From Acrasis kona (taxonomy: Eukaryota; Heterolobosea; Eutetramitea; Acrasida; Acrasidae): a stretch of DNA of 64,000 nt. The notes beneath the pieces were generated by a model. It ran no database searches. It was not told the origin of the DNA and saw nothing but the letters and a program-made list of their open reading frames with translations. Position 1 is the stretch's first letter. The number at the start of each line of letters is the position of its first letter. Positions 10,859 to 23,790 of the stretch are shown here, one piece after another. Both the position numbers and the translations under genes were made by a program. The stretch is taken from NCBI GenBank assembly GCA_026419775.2, contig JAOPGA020000617.1, positions 32,896 through 96,895 of the forward strand, written 5' to 3'.

Positions 10859-12162
10859 ATGAATGACAACAACACAATAGAAGCAAAAACAACAACATAC
10901 CACGATGACCTGTCAAGCACAAGAACAAAAATACAGCACTCAATTCTAATGTGCGTGACATTTGCTGGATCCATCTTTTTAATGCAAACACACCAACATT
11001 GGATCTGGAAGTTCCTGCCATTCATTCCGTACAGTTCGTATTGATCATCCAACTCAACACTTTACATTTCAGAAAGCGATTTTAAAACCAACATTGGTAT
11101 ATTCAGAGCAACATTTACATTGTTTGTATTTTATGGACTTCATGCGCTATTATCCAGCCCACTCATGAGTTTCATGCGCAATCCCGTCAGACTCATGTTG
11201 CATAAACGCTTCTTTTACGTTAAAGTGGTGCTATTGATGTTGCTGCACTACATTTTATCTGATCTGCCACTGGCAATACTATCATGGTTTGGTAATCAAA
11301 TATCCACTGAATCACTCCCATCTAACTCTTCTCAGCGACATTGTGTTTCTTAATTGGATTCACATACATGTTGGTACAAGTGCTGCTGGTGATTGAGCTT
11401 GGACACAAATGGAGCGAAGCGTACATTCAAGACAACCGACGCGAATCACTCATCACCATCATGGTGTTGACCATTGTTTTCAATGTGGTCAGCGTGATCA
11501 TATTCATTTATGAATATGTAAGTCAGCTCCAATCGTTGTAAAATAACCTTTATAGATTTTATTCACAGGACAAGATTGCACGTTCAACAGCACGCTCATT
11601 GCCACCACCGTCCTTACGTGTGTGTTGATTACCATTTTGTCTTATCCTGATATCATCAAGGAGCAATCTAGTTTGTTTCAATGTTCGGTCGTCACATTGT
11701 ACTGTGCCTACTTGTCATTTGATGCAATGTTGGGGTATGGCGTTACATTTTACAAACATTTTAACATGTAGTCACCCGGATGATCAATGTAATGCCATGG
11801 CTGGAAGGACGAGCGTCACTCACGTGGTGTTGAGTTGCGTGTTTATCATCTTGTCGCTGATGCATGCGTGTTATGGATTGGAGGAGCCATCACCAACGGG
11901 TGGATTTGATGGAGAGGAGGAACAAGAAGAGTTGGATTCGTTCTTTACTTTTAATTTGTTAATCATGATGTGTTGCACGTACATGTCCATGATTTGCACT
12001 GGATGGAGCAGCATCGAGACGGATAATAGTGGTGCTGATTTCGCACTGGGATATGATTTTGGAAGGAGTTGGAAGGCAGTATACATCAAAACACTATTCT
12101 TGGCCATCACACCCATTGGATACTTGTACACTTGTATCAAATCAAAACATGATGATGAATAA
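10859..12162 (+). CDS. SERINC: Serine incorporator (SERINC/TMS1) family membrane protein
   Basis: Five exons (10859-11033, 11073-11291, 11336-11521, 11569-11734, 11772-12162) with introns of 39, 44, 47 and 37 nt give 378 residues with about ten hydrophobic helices. Family marks after splicing are the N-terminal SSTRTKIQHSIL helix, a conserved QDCTFNSTLIATT loop, the YLSFDAMLGHPDDQCN segment, and a C-terminal FFTFNLLIMMCCTYMSM helix followed by a tryptophan-containing loop. SERINCs are endomembrane and plasma-membrane proteins linked to phospholipid scrambling and serine-lipid supply. The third donor is GTCAGC rather than the nearby GTAAGT, because only the former keeps the frame. SMG1 converges after 8 nt. 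Confidence 0.88.
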
Positions 12163-12170
12163 ATTTTTTA

Positions 12171-15100
12171 TTATATCCATGGTGTCCATCCCTCATACAT
12201 GACGCACAAATTATCCAAGCTGGTGCTCTGCAATATTACCTGGTCCACTTGGTCCTTGACGCTGTTATTGCTCTGTAATCGACTGCTCACCCTGTTCAAC
12301 ACTCCAATAGCATAGGCATTGCCTGATTCGGTATTGTCCTCTTGATCCTCCTGCTGATTATCATCATCCTGATCAAAGGCATCGTCGTGACCCGAGTCGT
12401 CGTGCTTTCCAATCTGTTGGCGTATCATGTCCAATTGTGCAACCACGTTGGCATTGGCAGCATTCACCCTGTCCTGTACGTCCAACAACACGCTGCTCAC
12501 CTTGTCGTGCGATGGGAATTCGTCAATTTGATTGGATATGGACTCCAACTTGCTCATGATTTGAGGCGTCACGTTCCTCACAAACTTTTCATGATTGCTC
12601 AAGTAATTCTTGAAGGTGCGCAACGATGCATTCCAATTCTTCAAGTTACTGGTGACCCTGATGATGCTCTGCACAGTGTTCTCAATCTGTTGAATCACTT
12701 GTGCATACTTTTCGTTCACATCTGCACTCTGCTGCACGTGAGCGGTCATGTTGGTCATCATGTCATGATATTGTGCCTGCAGCGCTGCCAATTGGTTCTT
12801 GTTGGTGCCTGATTGCTTGACCCTGGATCTAGCCGATTCCTCCTGCTGAGCGCACTGCATGATCTGCGAAGAGATGGAATCCACCTTGTTCTTGTATTCG
12901 CACTGCTGTTGGTTCATGCCGATCCACTTTTCCATCAACGGAGACACGTCGTTCAATATTTGATCGGTGGTTTGATTCTTGGTGCGATAAGTTTCCATCT
13001 CAATCATCTGAGCGCACATTTGAGTCAAGTGCTGATCGTGCACGTGTGCCTTGTTGTTGTTGTCGTTTCTCATGTTGACATGATCCACCAACACTTGATA
13101 TTGTTGTTGGGATACGTTGGTGGTGTGCAACATTTGCAACAACTTGTCCATAATCACCTTCTCAATCTTTACAAATCCATGCAGCGACTGTTGGATGCTG
13201 GCGTGCACCTGCGTCAATAGATTGCTCTTTTGTTGCAAGTGATTTAACAAGTCATGTCTCCACTGCAGCACCACTCGAGATTCTTGATGCACGGCACCAA
13301 TTACGTCCCTGTGGGGACTGCTCCACAACAAGGCCACCAATCGCTTGTGCAATCGATTGTGCTCTTGTTTCGACAAGTGGATGCGGAATGCATTCTGATC
13401 GCTCCTGGCAATCTCCTCGTCGTATAGCTCCTGTGCACTGGTGTAATTGTTCAACATCATGGTCAACACTTCGACATCATGTGCAGAGGATGATGGCGGA
13501 ACGACGGCGGACGACGAAATGGCCCACGACGTCAATAAATTATCCAAGGTGACCATGGTGATGTGGGTGATGAGTTGATCCACGTGTTGATGCATCACGC
13601 CCACCACTTGTTGAATCTTGTCGTCGCCGGATTGTTGGTGGATGGTTGTGATTTGATGCAGGCAATCGTCGTGCATCTTCTTGATGAGTTGATCGGCTCT
13701 ATCCACCGTACAAAACTCCACGAATGGTGCCTCCAATACGTTTAATATGGAATCATGGTCATCGCTGGTCAACAACAATGATTGTGCCTGTAATGCGCTC
13801 TTGATGCACTTGTCTAGCGAAGTAAACAATAGTCGTAACTGCGATGGTGATGGATTGTCCATCATGGCATAGCGTGGATCCATCTGCACCACGAATTGAT
13901 CCAATACATTCAACATGCTTACCATTCGGTGTAGTTTCATGTGTGCTTGAGCGAGTGCAACGTCTTGACGCTCCAACGAATCATCGTCGTCATCATCGCC
14001 GCGTACGTCCTGTGCAGTGATCAAATCCTTGATGCGCTGTAGCTGATGCTTGATCATGTAACGCATCCATTGGTTGTGATCGGACGATTGTTGTTGCATG
14101 GCCGATAATAAATTCTTCTTGCTATCCTGCCTGCTCTTATCGGCAAATGGTATGCCGCTCACCATGTGATCCAACATGTTGATTTGTTGCTCCGCTTGTT
14201 TGATTTGTGATATGATTTGGTTGCACGTGGCGGCGTGATTGTCCACATCGGATTGCTCTTGTTTGTGGCTCATGTGCCGTCCCGCTTGTTGTAGCACCAC
14301 GGGGTCGTCTGCATGGATCAACGCCTTGGAGATGTCGTCGCCCCATACATAACTACGATCGCTGTTGAGATAGGACTGCCACGATCCATCGTAGCACTCC
14401 AATAGAATGGATTTGAATTCTTGTAGATGAGTTTCAATCTCTTGTACGAGATTGATGCGCTGAAGGAATAATTGGTTGCAGTTGCGAGTGATTTGATCGA
14501 ATTCCTTGAGCGTGTTGGGTGCCAACTGTTGCACCAGGCTGTTGAGATAGGGCAGCAACGTGCTGGGCTGTGGCGATGGTACGGTGAGGGAGTGATTGGG
14601 TGCAGCCATGAATCGATAGCTCATCAATGCCTCGAAGGTGGTGTGGTGCGATGCAGAGTAGGTGCCCAATAGTCTCAAGTGTTGTTCCAATTTGGTGCGA
14701 ATGCTGTGCTTGGCAGGTGCGGTGGTGCGAATGGTGTTGGCCAGTGCCTCTTGTGTTTGTGTTAATTGCGTGCCGAGTTGTTCCTTGTTGAGCTGCATCT
14801 TCTTGATGACTGCCCTGGTGGATTCCTCTTGTTTTAGTTGGGTGCTGTACTCTTGTGCCTTGTCATGCACGCCCTGCACAAATCCAGTCACGTTGCTCCA
14901 CTGTTGTTGCATGTCGTGCACGCTCTCTGCACCAAGCGCAAACGTGTCCATCATGTATTGTTTAATCTCTGCGATGCGACTGGTGAATAGTCCCAGCGAT
15001 ACCTTGAGCTCCAAGTTGTACATGTCCTCGTTGGGCTTCTCGCTCGTCCAATCCACCAACGGATCATGAACGAACGCCTCCAACAACATCAACAAGGTGT

Positions 15101-18100
15101 CCCTCTCTTGTCTGAGCACGCTCATGGTATTCTGACAGCTCACCCTGAACAATCCTTCCACTCCGCTGGTGCCCAGTGCCGATTGGATGATGGGGGTCAT
15201 GCGGAACGGCACCACCTCGGGTACTTTTAATCGGGCGCCCTTGTCAAAGCACACGTTGTAATCAATGTGCACCACCTCTCCGCTGTCGCACACTAGAATG
15301 TTATCCAAGTGACGATCTCCCAATCCAATCACGTATCCAACCATGCTCATGACGCCCACGCTACGATTATATCTCTTGGTGATGTCCCACCACGATGATG
15401 GATTGGCGCTGTTCAACCACAACTTCTTGGCCAACAAGTCGCGTGGCGTCTCGCTCATCAATTGTTTGAGCACGTTGCGTAGGATATCTTTTGGATAAGG
15501 ATAGGTGGCGCTGCTGATTCCATGTTGCTTGAGTGCAGGTATGATCTTTCCAAAGAAGGCATCCACTGGTCGATAGGGTCCTGCTGCCTTCTTGATCCAC
15601 CACTCTCTGTGAAGGCTCAATATGGGCACGCTGTTATCCACCCATCGAATCAATCCGCTGCGATCGCTGAGCGGCACCACGTCATAATTTCTAGCGCGCA
15701 GCCTGCGCGATTTGCTTGCCTCATCACGCTGCAGCGCATCGTTCACCACCCTCAAGAATTGCATGACTCGTTCGTCCAAGTGCAAATCTTCTCTTCCCTT
15801 CAACAAGTAAGTGTAGTGCTGTGCATCCGTGCCAACCATGGTTAGCTTTTTGGGTTTGGTCTTGCTGGCCAATATTTCAACCTTGTTCATGAGCGATCCG
15901 ATGCACGTGCTGTGGTTGGTGACCCGTTGACTGGTGCTCATGACTGGCATCGGCACCTGTAGATTTAAATGGGCCAGTACCGGACTGATGGAGTGCAATT
16001 GTAGACTGGTGCCCGCGTGATAAATGCTGGCCATGCTCTTGCCCAACTGCGTCAACATTTGAGCAGCATGTTCGATGGTGTAATCGGGTGGCATCTGGTT
16101 GATGCTGTCCACGATGCGATTCAACACGGTATCATATTCTTGTTGGAATTCTTGTTCGTGTTTGGTCTCCGGCATCACGTGAAGCGTCATCTTGACGATG
16201 CTCTGCAGCTGTACGATGGCAGCTCTCATGCACTCTGCATATTTTGCTCTCTGCATCTGCATCGATTCTCCGGCGATCATTTTCGATTTGAATGCTGCAA
16301 AATCTCTAATCATCTTGCGATGAATGCTCGGCAATTGATCCAACCACACTTCTTGCCACAGCGTGGTGATGCGCGATAATTCCTTGACCATCAGCTCCAC
16401 GCCATCCAACGTGACCTGTACTTGTTGTTGATTGTTGTTGTGATGATCGGCACCATCGACGCTATTAACCATGTGCACCAATTCATCTCTGACCTGTCTG
16501 TACTGCTTGGTCACCAATCTCTTGATTTGACTGACCGATGCTCTCTTGTTGGTGATGGCGCTGTATCGTTGATAACTGTTACATCCAACAATCAGTGGAT
16601 AGGCAATCATTTGTGAATTCTCGCATCCGATGCGCAACAGTAACGTCTTGACCACCTTTTGCACAATCTCATCTCCATTGCCAGTAATGTGAGCGAATAA
16701 TTGTGGCACAATGTCAAAGTAACCAGTCACCGGCGTGGTATCGATCAATTCCAATATTTGTGATTCGTATTCGTTGGCATGTCTGGTGAATAACTTTAAT
16801 AATTGAAGCGACACCATCACGTCGCTCTGTAACCTCAACGATTCGCAATACAATCGAATGGCATCCAGCGCATGCGTGGTCATGCCCCTCTTGACTTGTA
16901 AAAAGATGGGATAAAGCTCGGGCGATGGTAATTTGTTCTTGATGCTGTTGGCGCTGGAATCCACCTGCACAAAGTGATGATCGCCTCCTCCATATTGCTT
17001 GGCGTAGGGCGATAGAATGCTCTCGAAACATGCCTCCACCATGGATGGATCATGATTCGATTGCTTCACCAATGCTACTTGATCAGGTTGCAATCGTACG
17101 TGTCTAGATAGTTCCACGTGGCATTGATGAGCGTGCCACCTTGCATATTTGATGAGCGCACATCGTTTGGTGTTGTGATCTGATGCATGGGATATCACTC
17201 TGGCAATGTACCGATCGTTTGAATTGTGTTGTGACTCGTTGACCCAGTCGTGTGCTTGCAGTAGTGCCTTGGCATAACAAACATCCGAAGAATCGCCGTC
17301 ATCGCTCAACAGCAATGGATGATCGATCAACAAGTCATGATTATTGTATAATTTACTCCTGGTGAGCGCGATGCTCCACTCGTATCGATGGTCATGATTG
17401 GGCACTAGATTCAATAAGCGCTCGCACAGGTCCTTGTTGTTGGTCACTCTGGCCACGTGTGCCTGTGCCAACAAGTGAAGAGGCGATGAATCCAATTGAT
17501 TCAATTGATTCAACAACAGCGATCGATTCACTGGATGCACGTGAGTATCGTCTAATTGTTGCAGCGATTGTCCGCTCTGCTTGTATAATTGTAGCAGGGT
17601 GGGATAAGCACGATCGGCAGTAAAGGTCAAGAATGCCTCATCGCGCAGCGTCTGCTTCAACTGCACTGCGCTGGGCGCCATTCCATCCTTGTTCAACAGG
17701 AACGATTCTTGTACGTATGGATCCACCAATAGGTGCTGATCGTTGGATGCATCGAACGATTGTAGCGATCTCCTTGCACGCTGTAATTCTTGACGCAAAT
17801 CATCATCGCCACCGTGTAACAATTGTGAATCGTGCGCTTGTTGAATCATGTGACAACAAGTGGCCAATCGATGCGTCAACATGACCAAATGCTCCCTGTC
17901 CACATGAGCATCGCCATTGTTGCTCAACAAATCACCATAATCAACAATGGCCTCCTGATATCTACCGTCGCATTGCTTGTACATGGCCATACACGCACCA
18001 ATCACCCACTGCAATCCACCAGCACACGCTGCATCTCTGGTCTCTGCGTACTGCCACAGCGCACGCGTCCACTCCACCAGTCCATCAATCACATCCACGT

Positions 18101-20816
18101 CCCTCATCACGCACAACGACGTGCACAAGTTGATGCTGGTGCGTTGATACTCCGACAAGTACTTTTGTGTGAGCTGTTGTTGTTGCTGTTCGTTGATGCT
18201 CTTCAACATGCCGACGCGAATCTCTTGCAATCTAACGAATGCACTCTTGACCAATATCACGTGGGTGCTGGATTTGCACAGCGCTGCTCTGAATCGACTA
18301 AACCAATCCTCACAAACCTTCTTGTTGGTATCGAAGAATTGAATGGTGGCTGCAGAGTACATGGGCGATGCATCGGTGGCCAGCGTGACCTGCTTTTCCA
18401 ATTCGTCGATAAAATCCAAGTAGAGCGTGTGATGGGTGCTCTTCAACAATAGATTGTACATGCTCTCGAACGTTTGATTGGCGTTGCCCAGCATGGTGCG
18501 CAATCGGTGACTGACGCAATAGATGGCAGCTTGTTGCAGCATCCATTTGGTGGGTTCGTCGCCATGATAGCTGGCACTGCGCGTGGTTGATTGAGCGCCG
18601 TTGCTATGGGTGGGATTCCAATCGACGCTACATATCAAGTACAAACGATCCCATTCATGAGCAGCAGCAACGTGGTCCTGAAAGTACTTGTACAATAACA
18701 TAAAGTGTCTGGATTTGAAATGTGATTTGTGTTGTTGTTGTTGTTGTCGATGATGATTGGATCTGTACAATTTAAATGCTTGCCAATGGGTGGCATCCAA
18801 TAATATGAACGATAGTTGCGAAGTGCATTTGATGCTGGCATCCACCACCGATTCGTTCCGATCATGAATGCAACGAAACACTAGATCCAATATTTGGAAT
18901 TTACAGTCCATGTCCTTGTGCTGCACTAGTATGGAACTAGCCGCCTGTATCGCTTCGATGCGAACCTTGTAATCCCTGTGTGAAGAATGACTCATTAGGA
19001 TGGGTACGATCATGGTGCTGATTTGTGTCTCGCTCATGGTGCTGCTCAGATCCACCAACCAATTCATGGATCGAATCTTGATTAGGGAACTCGACCACGA
19101 TTGGTTGACTGCGTAGTGAATGCAATCAAAAATGTGAGTGCTGTCGTCCTGATGCATCCTGATCATCATGATTAGTGACGAGCGAATGGTGAGCGCTTAC
19201 CCATGTGTGAATAGCATCTTGATAAAAGTGACGAATAATTCTGGACTGTAGTACGATAGGACGTTCCAATTGTGTTGTTGCTGCCATATCAACGTCAACA
19301 TTTCTCTATTCATGCACGATGAAATCATTCCCATCGCAAAACTCAACCCTATAATTCTTTCAAGAGTGAGACGTGTCAAGCGATCAACATGATGAACTTA
19401 CCTTTCTTGTCCCCATAAATGTTCCTCTTCAATCTTGGGAACGCTCAAACACTCGTGAAGGGTGTCGTCGTGTCGCAGCAACATTTTGAACAGAGGTTGG
19501 AACCATTGTAGGTTGATCACAGGTTGGCTCTGTACGTACTTGATTACCGATCTGGACAATGATCGACAAGAGTCGGCGGATAATTCCTGTCCTTCTCCAA
19601 TGACGTTACCTATTACCTCAAACCAATCCGAAGGTAGCTCTATTTGACAAGACTGCTCGAGTATCTTCGAAAAGTACTCCAAACATGGGTTGAGGTACGG
19701 TACAAAGTCCTTGTGCTCCAGCATGTCCTTCAAGGACAGAATACAATCGGTGGTGACTGGACCATGATGAAAAGAAAACAATGTGTGGACTTACCCTTCC
19801 ATATACGTCTGTGCTTGTCGGAGAATTTGTCTACGGATTGTGCGAACATGGAAAACAATTTATTCAACAGCTTCGGCGCACAAAAAGAAAAAAGAGATCC
19901 AAGGGCACCCGCCACAACAACGAAACATCTAAGTGTGATGAGAACAAGCACAATGTAGTGATTTACCCGACAAAGTTGATGAACTGTCTTTGGGACTCAT
20001 CGTCGATGGCCTTCATGTCAATGATGAACTTATCGAGAAGGCTGCAGGTAAAGTCGATGCTTCCTATCCACAAAATGTTGACATTTCTAAAGCTTGCTAA
20101 ACAGTTTGATATTCTTTGTTTAACTTTGTAGGTGGCGTCTCTGTGCAAGTACCATCCGACCAACACATCAATGACGTCTTGGAAATGTGTTTTGAACGTG
20201 GTAGGGAAGTCGGTGGCTAATTTCTCCACGACGTCCAGCATGGTCTTCATGTATGAGGTGTCCCCCGTGGTTTCTAGTAAATTCTATTGTGATGTTAGTT
20301 TTGAGCGAACTTGAAGTTGTACCTGAACGTGAGAAAGTACGGATTGCACATGGGCTTGGTACAAAGAAGGGTTCTTTTGCAATTTAACCTCTTCAAGATA
20401 ACTTTTAATTATGTGTAGTGATGCTTCGGGGTTTGTGTTGTGCCTCTGAAACATCCACTGCATGATACCGCCTGCGTCCTGCTTATAAGAGATCGCTACC
20501 GCGGCTATAAGGGCTATCCCTTGATCTTGAATTGCAGGCTCCCTAAATCTTTAATGTTTGAAAATGGAGCAGATAATACCTTTCATTTAATAATCTCTCC
20601 AACGAGGGTAGAAGTCTATCTACCCTCTTTCTCACAATTACGTCATTCTTCGGTGCATTGATCAAGCTTTTCAACTGTTGAGCGCTTTGCATCCGTGCTG
20701 TAATGGGGTTTGTTGTCGTGCATAGTTTCTGTAATAAATCTAACAATACTGCTTCTTGTGATGCTTCTTCTACATTTATTAGTACTTGATAATAAAAGTT
20801 TACCTTCCGTGTTCAT
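12171..20816 (-). CDS. SMG1: PIKK-family protein kinase SMG1 (nonsense-mediated mRNA decay)
   Basis: Eight exons (20816-20804, 20769-20580, 20542-20323, 20283-19967, 19928-19795, 19756-19402, 19356-19201, 19158-12171) with introns of 34-45 nt give 2790 residues. The ATG at 20816 follows an in-frame stop. The N-terminal half is helical HEAT/FAT-like sequence. The kinase domain lies near nt 15840-15080, with GDRHLDNILV as the catalytic loop and HIDYNVCFDKG as the metal-binding segment. A Gln- and His-rich helical insertion of about 900 residues follows, and the chain ends in a FATC domain (LCVMYEGWTPWI). The long kinase-FATC insertion and this FATC ending are the hallmark of SMG1, which phosphorylates UPF1. 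All seven introns lie in the first sixth of the CDS. Confidence 0.93.
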
Positions 20817-22007
20817 GCGTATGTATCATCAACTCAAGCAAATATTTTTTGAAGCTTACATTGTAATTACTCAACCAGGTATGTTCTTGTCGAGTGCTTA
20901 GGAGAGGACTTTCACTATTTGATTTGGATTAGATAAGAATTCAATACCTTTTTTGTATCTCTCCCCATGAGCGCTATTAACAGACCGTTGAGAATTTCAG
21001 GTTTTGAAGGTGATTAAAAAGCTTAAATGCTAGATGTGAAATATTCCTACAAAATGGAGAGGAATTCAGGGTCTTTAAATTCAACGAAAAATGATTTTTT
21101 TTATCAACAAAAAAGAAATGGATCAAGATTGAGACATTCATTAAACACGCAAAGTCATCAAACAAGATTAACAATCAAATATTTAATTGCACTGCACCAG
21201 ACATTTAGCTCATCGAGCATTAGGGTAGGAAGACTCTAAACACTCAATACCAACGTGGCTACCTGCATGAATTTGGTTATGGCACAGAAAAGGACGTGAG
21301 CTATTTTGAACACAAATTTGAGATCTACTTCCACGAACAAGATTGCTGACAACATGTGGTGACGCATAATCGCGCAGTATGATGCCATGAAGTCTTGCAT
21401 CGATCAATTTATTATCAACAATTTCACAAGAACTACTCCCAAAACCTCAATGACCTCTCTGTCAAATGTACCTTTGTAGAATATGTTGTATGTTGTATCA
21501 TACAAAATACTCAACTTCACAGAGAGATATTGCCCTAGAGATGTTAGCTACGCCAGAGGGGATTTTGGTTGCGTATGGTTGGATCTTCAATTTAATAGAC
21601 CAATTCCAACCAAAAGCATTGCCATAAGTCGGACAGTGTTAAATCTTTGTGATCAATGTATAATTTGAGAAATAAATAAGTTCAACATGTACAACATAGT
21701 CATCATAAAATTGTTTGCTACCTTCACCCTGCGTTAGTATCCTTTCCGGAGGCTCTACGCAATTGGACAGTAAAATGCCTTTCTATAATTTTATGAATGT
21801 TATTTTTATTGTTTTAAGTGACCAAGGGTTTCAAATTAAAATCAAGTTGTTTTCTTTTCATGTTCCGTTGGGAATTAATTACATTCTTTCTGAAGTGTGT
21901 TCTCATATCAGTTTCCATTCATGGTGAAAAAACAATTAGAAGACAATTGGTCCGGAAAGCAACTATGACATTTGACAGTCTGTCATGCCTTTAAAAACAA
22001 AGAGCTG
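20817..22007. other. Intergenic region between SMG1 and the CHRD gene
   Basis: About 1.2 kb between two divergently transcribed genes, holding both 5' flanks. Short open frames on both strands (for example 21483-21668 plus and 21210-21407 minus) have no recognisable content, no good start context and no splice partners. I see no RNA gene or transposon. Confidence 0.45.
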
Positions 22008-22017
22008 TTATAAAATA
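22008..22017 (+). promoter_or_regulatory. TATA-like element upstream of the CHRD gene
   Basis: TTATAAAATA lies about 30-40 nt before the start codon at 22048. The position resembles that of the AIP1 element. The support is weak because the region is AT-rich. Confidence 0.3.
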
Positions 22018-22047
22018 ATTACACGAAACAGAAATTGAAAAGAAGTG

Positions 22048-22989
22048 ATGGCTGGTGTAAGAACTGTTATTTTCGCACTAGTTGCCTTTGCTGCGATCGC
22101 GACATGCCAGTTACGAGTGTTTTCAAGCGCAATAACCCCAGGTGCTGTTGTTCAAGGAAGCAGTAGTACTGGATTCGGTGTTTTCCTCGCTCACCTCAAC
22201 CAATCCGTTGCCCCAGATTCATTCACTTACTATTTGATGCACAATGTTGCAAACGTCACATCGATTAATTTGAGAGCAGGAAACCAAACAGAACTCGGTG
22301 ATGTAAGGCTATCGCTCGCAACTGTTCCCGCAAACATTCTCCAAATATCTACGGTTACATTCACTCCCCCCGCCATCATGTACAATAACAACATGTACAT
22401 TGAAATTAACACAACCGCAGGAACTGCGATCAGAGGTACCATTTTGTTCTCAAACTTCCCAGTTTCTCTACTCGGAAGAATTGGCGCAGATCAAGTACCC
22501 GGAGGTTCTACAAACAACGGAGCCGGTTTGTTCCTTGGTTCAACCGATGAGAACAACAACATCGGTTTCAGCATTATTCACAACATCACTGGAGCTTCAG
22601 CCATTACTTTGAACAGTCCTAAGGACTGCTCCACAAACGTTGCTCAAAGCGTCGCGCAACTCAATAATGGTGCAGTTGGTACGGTCTCCTCCCAAGCTCA
22701 AGCAGTTAGAAACCAAGTTGCAAACATTAATGCAAACAGAGCTTACCTCGAAGTTGCATCAAGTTCAGGAGCTCTCAGAGGAAACATCATCTATTACACC
22801 AACTTCAACGGAAACTTCAACCCAGCATGCACAGCTCCATCTGTCACCACTGCATCCCCAACTTCAACTCCAAGCGGTACCAGAACTCCATCACCAACCG
22901 CAACACCAACTGCAACTTCGTCATCATCTATTGTTGCACCAAGCATGATGTTTATGACATTAATCACACTTTTGGTTTTATATTTGTAA
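22048..22989 (+). CDS. Secreted CHRD-domain protein, probably GPI-anchored
   Basis: Intronless, 313 residues. It starts with a signal peptide (VRTVIFALVAFAAIATCQ). Two related segments of about 110 residues follow, each ending in an LRG/IRG-(T/N)-I motif (AIRGTILFSNFPVS and ALRGNIIYYTNF). This is the pattern of the CHRD (chordin) beta domain, found in secreted proteins of many bacteria and eukaryotes. Residues 265-295 are a Ser/Thr/Pro mucin-like stalk, and the C-terminus is a short hydrophobic tail ending in LLVLYL with nothing after it, typical of a GPI-attachment signal. The role is a cell-surface or cyst-wall protein by inference. The ATG at 22048 was chosen because the upstream codon is GTG. 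The TAA lies in AATAAA. Confidence 0.75.
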   Translation: MAGVRTVIFALVAFAAIATCQLRVFSSAITPGAVVQGSSSTGFGVFLAHLNQSVAPDSFTYYLMHNVANVTSINLRAGNQTELGDVRLSLATVPANILQISTVTFTPPAIMYNNNMYIEINTTAGTAIRGTILFSNFPVSLLGRIGADQVPGGSTNNGAGLFLGSTDENNNIGFSIIHNITGASAITLNSPKDCSTNVAQSVAQLNNGAVGTVSSQAQAVRNQVANINANRAYLEVASSSGALRGNIIYYTNFNGNFNPACTAPSVTTASPTSTPSGTRTPSPTATPTATSSSSIVAPSMMFMTLITLLVLYL

Positions 22990-23085
22990 TAAACATTGTT
23001 TTGTGTAATGATCCTTTTGATTGACTTGTTGAATGCATTTCTTTAATTTTCGAAAATTAAGTAAGTTCGATCAACTGTAAAATCA

Positions 23086-23765
23086 ATGACGGAAGCGCTA
23101 AGCTCTGTTCTAAAAGAGTTGGGAAAACATTTAATAAGAGACAGAAAGAAGAGAGGACTAAAAGACGATGCACCCGTGGACAAAGAAACATTGAAAGAAG
23201 CATCAAAATTCTTCGAGGAGCGGCAAGAGAGCTACGTAGAGAAAAGTAAAAGGTGGCTAACACTTGATCAAGTCAAATCGCTCTATGACCACGTATTACC
23301 TAAACAACTATTGCATCTAACATTTAGGTGAACAAAACTCGAATGATCAACCATGCAAACAACTCTGTGTCACTGCCTTCATTGTTAAAAGTGTGCCAGT
23401 ATATGAATATGGAAAATAGTGCACGAGATATATTGAAATTTACCACCAACGGATCTGAAGTGGAGTGGATAGGATTCATGTCGCTTGCGATCGCTCTCAC
23501 TGCGGAAGGAATTGCCGACACTATTAAGAATGCTATTGTGGTGCTGAGTACAAATCAAGGTGAAAATGCTCTCATCGCGATGGAAGATTTCATTCTTTTC
23601 GTCATGTACTATTCTACGGTTGATGCTTCAAAGCAGCAAGATCTAACCGCACTGGCAGCGGAGTGTACACAGCTCCAACTACAACATGGCTCATTCACAA
23701 CTCCATCCATGATTCAATCTTGTCAAAGCATGATTAATTTAACACAGAACAAATCTCAACAATAA
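23086..23765 (+). CDS. Hypothetical helical protein
   Basis: Exons 23086-23292 and 23328-23765 are joined across a 35-nt phase-0 intron and give 214 residues. The product is soluble and predominantly helical, with a basic N-terminal third (KHLIRDRKKRGLKDD) and no signal peptide or membrane segment. It has a segment around FTTNGSEVEWIGFMSLAIAL and a Gln-rich tail. I do not recognise a family. Splicing that restores the frame and a stop 25 nt from the convergent epsin gene support it as real. Confidence 0.6.
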
Positions 23766-23790
23766 AAAACTCTTTATTCATTGATACACT

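Noticed and set aside
12342-13220. Long plus-strand ORFs antisense to SMG1
   Set aside because: They are rich in His, Leu and Val because they mirror Gln- and Asp-rich codons of the real minus-strand gene. They show no domain or splice signals.
21483-21668. 61-codon ORF in the SMG1-CHRD intergenic region
   Set aside because: Short, with no splice partners or family signal. Such frames are expected by chance.
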